The notes beneath the pieces are model-generated. The model searched no databases. It was not told the DNA's origin and saw nothing but the letters and a program-made list of their open reading frames with translations. The position numbers and the translations under genes were made by a program. Shown here piece by piece: positions 48,004-53,311 of a stretch of DNA of 53,311 nucleotides (the first letter of the stretch is position 1; every line of letters starts with the position of its first letter). Origin of the DNA: Taibaiella sp. (GTDB lineage Bacteria; Bacteroidota; Bacteroidia; Chitinophagales; Chitinophagaceae); contig JACDGL010000015.1 in NCBI GenBank assembly GCA_013815385.1, positions 1 to 53,311 on the forward strand, given 5' to 3'.

Positions 48004-48360
48004 ATGACTACTACAACCAGACCCAAACAATCCAATAATTACCGCTTGCCTGACCCTAACATAGCCGGTGGTATTTGCGCTTATTGCGGCGCTGGTATAG
48101 ATGCCCCGGATTTATGGCAGGACAATTACAGCGGCTTTCTCTTTTGCAAAGATGCCGAACTTTGCCAGGGCCGGGTAGAGGCGTACGAACGGTCGAAGCT
48201 GGCCGCTCTACTCAACGAGAAGGACCGGCTGGAAGTGCGGCGCGTTGAGCTTATCGGCCTTATCAAAGCGCAACGGGCGAAGCTGGGCCAGGTTGACCCG
48301 GCGGAATTAGAACATAAGAAGTGGCTAGCTGAAATGGAAAGCGGGGATGAGGAGTGTTAG
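48004..48360 (+). CDS. Zinc-binding helical protein
   Basis: A 118-residue protein with GICAYCGAGI and LFCKDAELC near the start, then a long helix (YERSKLAALLNEKDRLEVRR). Stop overlaps the ERF gene start. Function unknown. Confidence 0.66.
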   Translation: MTTTTRPKQSNNYRLPDPNIAGGICAYCGAGIDAPDLWQDNYSGFLFCKDAELCQGRVEAYERSKLAALLNEKDRLEVRRVELIGLIKAQRAKLGQVDPAELEHKKWLAEMESGDEEC

Positions 48361-49049
48361 AAGTTATAAAACACGATTTGAACTTATGGCAAAAGCTGGC
48401 GGCGATTAGCAAAGAAATCGGCCACATTGAAAAGACCGGCAAGAACTCACATTTCAATTATAACTTTATCGAACATTCAAACGTCGTGGCGACTTGCCGC
48501 GAGATTATGTTTGAGTATGGGGTTGAGGTCGACCTGGAAGTCCTTGACGGCCAGTTCCTGGATAGCGGCGGCAAAACTACCCGGACCGCCCTTAACATGC
48601 GCTATTACGTTACCAATGCCGATAAACCGGATGAAAACTTTAACCGGCTCTGGTTTAGTGAGGCTATGGACCAGCAGGACAAAGGGGTTAATAAGGCTCT
48701 GACGGCTGCCGAAAAGAACATCTTCATGAAACTCTATCATATTTCCGATGTTGATCTGGAAGCAGACGAAAACGACATTCAATCCCCATCTAAGAAACCC
48801 GTTCAGAGCCAGCCGCGCCCCGCACAAGCCCCTGCACCGTCCAGACCAGCACAAGCGCCAGCACCGGCTCAAGTGGCTCCCAGGCCGGTCACACAAGCGC
48901 AACCTATACCGGCACCGGTTGGAAATGCTATATGCCCTGCTCATGGTTCAAATTTAATCAAGTTCAAGATGGTCACTGGTAGCAACGGGATTGCTACCAG
49001 GATGCAATGTTGTTTATCTCCCGGCTGCGAGTACCGGGTAGCAGTTTAG
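48354..49049 (+). CDS. erf: ERF-family single-strand annealing recombination protein
   Basis: A 231-residue GTG-start protein. Residues 1-135 carry the ERF layout: KLAAISKEIGHIEKTGKNSHFNY, then YFVTN-like and EAMDQQDKGVNKALTAAEKNIF. A long Pro/Ala/Gln linker follows and a C-terminal zinc-like CPAHGSN...CCLSPGC domain. ERF proteins anneal complementary strands, aiding concatemer formation. Confidence 0.85.
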   Translation: MLEVIKHDLNLWQKLAAISKEIGHIEKTGKNSHFNYNFIEHSNVVATCREIMFEYGVEVDLEVLDGQFLDSGGKTTRTALNMRYYVTNADKPDENFNRLWFSEAMDQQDKGVNKALTAAEKNIFMKLYHISDVDLEADENDIQSPSKKPVQSQPRPAQAPAPSRPAQAPAPAQVAPRPVTQAQPIPAPVGNAICPAHGSNLIKFKMVTGSNGIATRMQCCLSPGCEYRVAV

Positions 49050-49073
49050 TTTTAAAGAAAGGATGGTGGCGCG

Positions 49074-49424
49074 GTGGCGGTTAAAGGCATGAACGACAGA
49101 GGTAAACCGGACGGACGGGTTAAAACGCCCTTTACCCAGGACGGGCCGGGGCTATTTGATGATGCGACTACGGCGGAACCGACCGGGGAGGAACAGCTTG
49201 AACTAGACCGGGATGAACTCATAAAGAAAAGCGATGCCCTTATGGAACGGATGGATATAGGCGCGGTAAAGATTGAGGAAGCCAGGGCGAAAGGCCAGGA
49301 CGTTACCAACTGGGAGTCGGCCTGGATTGGTCTTTTAAGGCAGTACGAGAAGCTTCAAGACAAGGTACGGCAAACCAGTTACGAGATAGCGGCAACTAAG
49401 ATTTTTATTAACTTCAAGGATTAG
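49074..49424 (+). CDS. Small coiled-coil early protein
   Basis: A 116-residue GTG-start protein (RBS AAAGAAAGGA). Acidic N-terminus, then helices (LELDRDELIKKSDALMERMD, WIGLLRQYEKLQDKVRQTSY). Between ERF and HNH genes. No family known. Confidence 0.65.
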   Translation: MAVKGMNDRGKPDGRVKTPFTQDGPGLFDDATTAEPTGEEQLELDRDELIKKSDALMERMDIGAVKIEEARAKGQDVTNWESAWIGLLRQYEKLQDKVRQTSYEIAATKIFINFKD

Positions 49425-49443
49425 CGATTACAGGCGGTTTATT

Positions 49444-49737
49444 ATGGAATATTCAGATAAACGGGAGCTAGGTGTGATTTGCACCGAGGCTGTAAGGAAA
49501 GAAATACTCTTTCTCTACATGGGGCGGTGTTTTCTTTGCGGAATTGAGGAATGGCGTACAAAAGCCAGTCACCAAATGCATCGTGTTACACCTGGTAAAG
49601 AAGGTGGTGTATATGTCCTCTCAAATCTCATACCAGTCTGCCGGGCTTGCCATAAGCATGTAGAAGGTCAGACATGGCAAAAGCTTTTATTGGTTCGCCA
49701 CCCATTAACCCATGAGGCAAGCCATGACAACATCTAG
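49444..49737 (+). CDS. HNH endonuclease-like protein
   Basis: A 97-residue protein with CFLCGIEEWRT, HQMHRV, and NLIPVCRACHKHVEGQ: the C-C, H, N and C-C-H elements of an HNH fold. Overlaps the initiator gene start. Could aid packaging, recombination or be a small homing-type enzyme. The catalytic His and zinc cysteines are present. Confidence 0.78.
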   Translation: MEYSDKRELGVICTEAVRKEILFLYMGRCFLCGIEEWRTKASHQMHRVTPGKEGGVYVLSNLIPVCRACHKHVEGQTWQKLLLVRHPLTHEASHDNI

Positions 49738-50653
49738 TAAATTACTTATCTCTGATAATCCTCTCCAGGTATTACCGAAACTTGCGGAAAAGATAGGGCT
49801 TAATGAAGCCCTTGTTTTGCAGCAACTCCACTACTGGTTAAACAAATCTGATAATTACCGGGACGGCTCCAAATGGGTCTTTAACTCATACCCCGGCTGG
49901 AAAGAACAGTTTCCTTTTTGGGGATTAAGGACCATCCAGCGTACTTTCTTAAAGTTAGAAAATCTTGGTCTTATTAAAGTAGCTAACTTCAACAAAATGA
50001 AGGGCGACCTGACCAAATGGTACACGGTGGACTATGAAGGCGTTACAGCCCTTGAGCAATCTTCATTATTAAGAGAAAACCCATCGTGCCAAAATGGCAC
50101 TATGCCATCGTGCCAAAATGGCACAACCATAGTGCCAAAAAGTCATGACCCATCGTGCCAAAATGGCGCGGCCAATACCAGAGACTACGTACCAGAGACT
50201 ACTACAAAGACTAACAGCATCATGCCGCCGCCGCGACCGGCATTACCTGTTAAAAGTCAGGGGCCAACCGAGGGCATGAAGATAGCCGACTATTTCGCTA
50301 AAGCTATCAACTCCCACAAGGACACTTTATCGTCAATGGATTACAAGAATATTAACAAGCTTGTAGCCGATGGCTTTACCCTTGACCGTTGCCAGCCTGG
50401 GATTGATTCAGCCGTTAATGGCATTCGCAGCAGGCCAGGTGGGGTAGTCGGTTCTTTCCAGGCTTGCCTTAAATCCATTTATCAGCTTGACCCGGCAGTA
50501 GCCAAACCAATTTCAATTAACCGGCCCTTCGACCGCAAACAGCAGCAACTTACGGACTTCGGCACCCAGTTCGCGGATACCAGTACCATGCCTGATTACC
50601 CCAAAGACGGAGTGTACGGCAAAGATTTCCTATTCAGGGCTAAACAAGCTTAA
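49724..50653 (+). CDS. Replication initiator (lambda O-like), carries origin iterons
   Basis: A 309-residue protein. ATG at 49724 is chosen because GAGG at 49714-49717 is well spaced. The N-terminal ~110 residues form a winged-helix replication domain (NEALVLQQLHYWLNKSDNYR, WGLRTIQRTFLKLENLGLI). A linker at ~119-160 is encoded by four iterons, giving repeated PSCQNG. The C-terminal ~130 residues probably bind helicase. It precedes the DnaB-like gene, matching the lambda O/P plan. Confidence 0.82.
   Translation: MTTSSKLLISDNPLQVLPKLAEKIGLNEALVLQQLHYWLNKSDNYRDGSKWVFNSYPGWKEQFPFWGLRTIQRTFLKLENLGLIKVANFNKMKGDLTKWYTVDYEGVTALEQSSLLRENPSCQNGTMPSCQNGTTIVPKSHDPSCQNGAANTRDYVPETTTKTNSIMPPPRPALPVKSQGPTEGMKIADYFAKAINSHKDTLSSMDYKNINKLVADGFTLDRCQPGIDSAVNGIRSRPGGVVGSFQACLKSIYQLDPAVAKPISINRPFDRKQQQLTDFGTQFADTSTMPDYPKDGVYGKDFLFRAKQA
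50082..50202. promoter_or_regulatory. ori: Replication origin: four iterons inside the initiator gene
   Basis: Near-identical 19-bp palindromic units at 50082-50100, 50106-50124, 50128-50146 (degenerate) and 50151-50169, with GTGCC-AAAAT-GGCAC cores, start 22-24 bp apart. Two 13-bp direct repeats (50176-50188, 50190-50202) follow. This is the layout of oriLambda within gene O. Confidence 0.8.
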
Positions 50654-50665
50654 ACGAGGTCAAAA

Positions 50666-52036
50666 GTGGCACAACCTAATCAAAACCCGAAAGACTTTGC
50701 ACCACCCCCCACAGTATGCTCGCCTGAAAGTGAATTTGGCCTTGTCAACCTGGCCCTTAACAGCGCTGAATGTCTGTACAAGCTGGACGAAGCCGGGATA
50801 ACCCCCGAATTCTTTTACAATTATGAGGCCGCCTATCTTTTCGGCTTACTCAAGAGGCTGACCGAGGAAGGAAACGGGGCGCACCCGGCCCAGTTCAACT
50901 TCGTTTCCCACTTGAAGAAAATGGACCCCTTTGACCAGCAGATTTATGACTATTACAAACGGGCCATAGTCGAGCCGATAACAACCGAGTGGTTCGACCG
51001 TTACGTCAAGAAACTGGTTAACTTCTACAAGAAACGCCAGTTTTTATCAATGGCTGGGGAACTCGCTCAAATGGCCCTGGACGAAACGATTGCGGCCGAT
51101 GTCTGTGCGACATATTCCATGACCCGCGCCGAAACGATTGACCGCGCCACCAACCCCCTCAACATCCTGGACGGGGCGAAACTTAAAGAAACGATGATTG
51201 ACTATTACAAGAACGCCCCTGACCGGCCGGAGGGCTCCGAGTGGGGTATCTCAGTTCTTGACGAAACAATTGGAGGGGCGCGGCTGGGCGAACTAAGCGT
51301 ACTCTACGCGCCGCCGGGATACGGTAAATCGGCCCTTTTCCAGCAGGCTTGTTTCTACCGAGCTTTCATTTTAAAGAGGCCGCAACTCTGGATTACTATT
51401 GGCGATATGACGGCCGCCCAGGTCTTTAACCGGTGGGTCCAGCAGGAAATCGGCATCAGTTCGATTGAACTATCTCGCGGTAAATTCACCACCCCGGACC
51501 ATTTCGACCATAAGCCTAAAGTCTGGTCACTTCTGGGAAATCTGGGACGCGTCCCTCTCTATCTTTACGAGGATGACACTTTAGCCAGCAGCGACGTGCG
51601 CCGGATTATTAAAAGTTTACTCCGCAAAGAAAAGACCCTGGACGTTTACGTGGACCATATCGGCCAGTTTACCGACCGGGCCGAAAACATCTATGAGAAA
51701 ACTACCCTTATAGCTGCCAGCCTACTCCGGTGCGCCCATAACATCCGGGACGATAACGGACTGCCGGTAATAAGCTTGAACGTAATCAGCCCGATCAATA
51801 AGCAGGGCAAATACTCCGGTTCTATGGACCTGGGACACGCCCCGGAGAATATCTATACCCTGGACCCCCTGCCCCCGGATAAGGGTGGCCCAGACCCGGT
51901 GAGATCGCCAAAGGACCAGTCCGGGCTTATCAATTTCAAGATTGAGAAATCGCGTCACGGCGGTCGTGGGTCAGTCCCTTTATTTTTCGAGGCCCACCGA
52001 GCAAGGTTTACGGTGCCTGAGTTATACCGAGTTTAA
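50666..52036 (+). CDS. DnaB-like replicative helicase
   Basis: A 456-residue GTG-start protein. An N-terminal helical domain (~20-150) is followed by the RecA-like core with Walker A APPGYGKS (~215-223) and Walker B VYVDHIGQF (~325-333). The later SRHGGRGSVPLFF is the arginine-finger-like end typical of DnaB. It lies right after the initiator gene. Normal length. Confidence 0.88.
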   Translation: MAQPNQNPKDFAPPPTVCSPESEFGLVNLALNSAECLYKLDEAGITPEFFYNYEAAYLFGLLKRLTEEGNGAHPAQFNFVSHLKKMDPFDQQIYDYYKRAIVEPITTEWFDRYVKKLVNFYKKRQFLSMAGELAQMALDETIAADVCATYSMTRAETIDRATNPLNILDGAKLKETMIDYYKNAPDRPEGSEWGISVLDETIGGARLGELSVLYAPPGYGKSALFQQACFYRAFILKRPQLWITIGDMTAAQVFNRWVQQEIGISSIELSRGKFTTPDHFDHKPKVWSLLGNLGRVPLYLYEDDTLASSDVRRIIKSLLRKEKTLDVYVDHIGQFTDRAENIYEKTTLIAASLLRCAHNIRDDNGLPVISLNVISPINKQGKYSGSMDLGHAPENIYTLDPLPPDKGGPDPVRSPKDQSGLINFKIEKSRHGGRGSVPLFFEAHRARFTVPELYRV

Positions 52037-52061
52037 CAGTAGCAGCAGCAAGGAAGGAAAT

Positions 52062-52415
52062 ATGGAAATGTTAGCCAGTTGGTCCAAAACCAAAACTATC
52101 CAGGAATTAATCGAAGAAGCCTTTTTTATACGCCAGGCCATTATCCGGTTTTTAGCCAGGGAAAATAAACAAGGGAAGTTAGTTCACCCATTAAACCAGG
52201 TTGTTTGTATTTTAATGAATTTCCACGCCAGGGCCAGCACAGCCGTAAGCGGTGAGAATGAGGAAGTCGAGGGGCAAAACCAACTAGGCGAGAAGATTAT
52301 TAGACAGGTCAGGATCGGGTTAGCCGAATCCGGTATTGATATTGACCGTCTAATTGAAGAATGGAAAAGAGATAATCAGCCGAAAACGAGCCAGGGTCAA
52401 GACCCCTGGTTGTAA
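52062..52415 (+). CDS. Hypothetical early protein
   Basis: A 117-residue protein; ATG at 52062 with AAGGAA before it. Helical N-terminus (TIQELIEEAFFIRQAIIRFL) and acidic C-terminus. No family known; shares the early operon with replication genes. Confidence 0.66.
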   Translation: MEMLASWSKTKTIQELIEEAFFIRQAIIRFLARENKQGKLVHPLNQVVCILMNFHARASTAVSGENEEVEGQNQLGEKIIRQVRIGLAESGIDIDRLIEEWKRDNQPKTSQGQDPWL

Positions 52416-52489
52416 AGAGGTTGGTTATGGTATATGTCAACCAGCAAAGCCCAAAACCGAGCGGCCTACGGGCAAGGAGAGGGAGAGTT

Positions 52490-52966
52490 ATGAAAGCTAT
52501 CAGTTTGATGCAACCCTGGGCGTGGATGATGACCCACGGTTTACCTGGTATACCGATGAAGGATATTGAGAACCGGAAATGGCAAACATCATTCAGAGGT
52601 ACTTGTTTAGTCCACGCCAGTAAAACCTTTGACAAGGACGGTTTGGAATTTATCGAAGATACACTAGAAGACATGGGCTATGACCCGGAGTTAGTTTTGC
52701 CTCAGAAATACGAGATGGGCGGGGTCGTGGGGATTTTTACTATTACCGATTGTGTCCGGCACAGCAAAAGCCCCTGGTTCTTTGGCCCTTATGGTTTCGT
52801 AGTCGAAAAGCAATACCCTTTACCTTTTTACCCTTTGCGCGGTCAGCTTAATTTCTTTGAAGTATCGCAAGAAATCTGCAATCAAATAATTTTAGACAGG
52901 TCTATATCTACCAGCGAATATGTGCCAAAAGGTCAGTTAACTATGTTTGGGAAAGGTGGCTGGTAA
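52490..52966 (+). CDS. ASCH-domain protein
   Basis: A 158-residue protein. The start at 52490 has GGAGAGGGAG before it; a longer frame from 52421 lacks a good RBS. MKAISLMQPWAWMM, GIPMKDIENRKWQTSFRG and CLVHASKTFD match the ASCH (PUA-like) fold, which binds RNA or modified nucleosides. Role in the phage unknown. Confidence 0.8.
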   Translation: MKAISLMQPWAWMMTHGLPGIPMKDIENRKWQTSFRGTCLVHASKTFDKDGLEFIEDTLEDMGYDPELVLPQKYEMGGVVGIFTITDCVRHSKSPWFFGPYGFVVEKQYPLPFYPLRGQLNFFEVSQEICNQIILDRSISTSEYVPKGQLTMFGKGGW

Positions 52967-53079
52967 TGACCACCACCACCACCACCAAAGAAGAAGCGCG
53001 GGCGCTGGCCCTGGTGAGTCACCAGGCTGTCCACAAGGCTGCTAGTGACTCGGAAACGTGTGAAGACGGTGGATACTAA
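52966..53079 (+). CDS. 37-residue Thr-rich ORF
   Basis: ATG at 52966 overlaps the previous stop (TAATG) and the frame ends at 53079. Starts MTTTTTTKEEARALAL. No RBS beyond coupling. Could be a small real peptide or a chance ORF. Confidence 0.4.
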   Translation: MTTTTTTKEEARALALVSHQAVHKAASDSETCEDGGY

Positions 53080-53104
53080 GCAATGCGTTTAGAAAGGGGT
53101 TGAA

Positions 53105-53311
53105 GTGAGCGATTTATTCTGGCGTTGTTATGAGTGCAAACGGTATATACCCGATGGCATGTCCCATGAGTGCCACCCTAAACCTTGGCGTAGGGATTTG
53201 AAAGCTAAGGTTGTAGAGTTGCAGGCTTATTCAAAAGCATTGGATGAAGTTGCAGCCGGGTATTACCGGGAAACTGTTGAATATCGTAGAACTATTAAGG
53301 AATTGGAAAGT
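53105..53311 (+). CDS. Zinc-finger coiled-coil protein, 5' part (continues at position 2)
   Basis: GTG at 53105 is preceded by AAAGGGGTTGAA. The frame gives MSDLFWRCYECKRYI and runs into the same frame at the left edge, ending at 415. The N-terminal CX2CX9HXC motif lies in this part. Joined length is about 184 residues. It is one gene split by where the circle was cut. Confidence 0.85.
   Translation, partial: MSDLFWRCYECKRYIPDGMSHECHPKPWRRDLKAKVVELQAYSKALDEVAAGYYRETVEYRRTIKELES
53143..53311. repeat. Right copy of terminal overlap
   Basis: Second copy of bases 1-169; differs only at 53185 (T here, C at 43). See the left copy. Confidence 0.9.

Noticed and set aside
50082-50169. CRISPR-like array
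   Set aside because: Four short repeats with 3-6-bp gaps, inside a coding frame and palindromic. This is iteron spacing, not CRISPR repeats and spacers.
1-53311. Integrase or attachment site
   Set aside because: No tyrosine- or serine-recombinase motif set was found in any ORF, and no tRNA-like att core. TnpB is not an integrase for the phage.

Overview
The window is the near-complete circular genome of a tailed bacteriophage. The first 169 bases recur at 53143-53311 with one mismatch, so the unique sequence is about 53.14 kb and one gene runs across the join. The host is probably a member of the Chloroflexota: a moron lipoprotein has the valine/threonine 'VEVTRVVEVTK' stalk typical of Chloroflexota surface lipoproteins. 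This host call is an inference. Only gene families are recognised, not a named phage.

Layout. (1) 0-4.8 kb: small zinc-binding and HTH proteins, small and large terminase, and an inserted zinc-finger gene. (2) 4.77-5.0 kb: a self-contained small-RNA gene with promoter, folded body and terminator. (3) 5.0-20.6 kb: head and tail genes on the + strand. They include a Mu-like portal, protease/scaffold with a nested scaffold start, decoration protein, major capsid protein, connectors, tail tube, a tail-chaperone pair joined by a -1 slippery heptamer, and tape measure. (4) 20.6-21.4 kb: a reversed four-helix membrane-protein moron. (5) 21.5-32.3 kb: tail tip, an IS200/IS605-type tnpB insertion, three tandem paralogous tail proteins, a C1q-tipped fibre, a membrane coiled-coil protein, a holin and a two-domain endolysin. 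(6) 32.4-34.6 kb: small accessory genes on the - strand. (7) 34.8-38.7 kb: accessory genes, including a tnpB-less transposon remnant that looks like a stand-alone omega RNA. (8) 38.7-42.4 kb: a plasmid-like maintenance block with ParA, a ribbon-helix-helix partner, flanking repeat clusters, a winged-helix Rep-like protein and two tandem small RNAs. (9) 42.4-44.4 kb: an immunity switch made of an XRE repressor, an ImmA-type protease and a lipoprotein, opposed by a strong rightward promoter and a small RHH protein. (10) 44.4-53.3 kb: the early replication/recombination operon, with VRR-NUC, DNA methyltransferase, ERF annealing protein, HNH, a replication initiator carrying iterons inside its own gene, DnaB-like helicase and an ASCH protein.

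How it fits together. No integrase is present, but partition genes, a Rep-like protein and an ImmR/ImmA-style repressor are. The best reading is a temperate phage-plasmid that persists as a circle and switches to lytic growth when the repressor is cleaved. Early replication starts at lambda-like iterons inside the initiator gene and uses a DnaB-like helicase and an ERF protein. The most novel-looking items are three promoter-to-terminator small RNAs, a stand-alone omega-RNA-like element, the lambda-like ori, and a switch whose repressor message appears leaderless.
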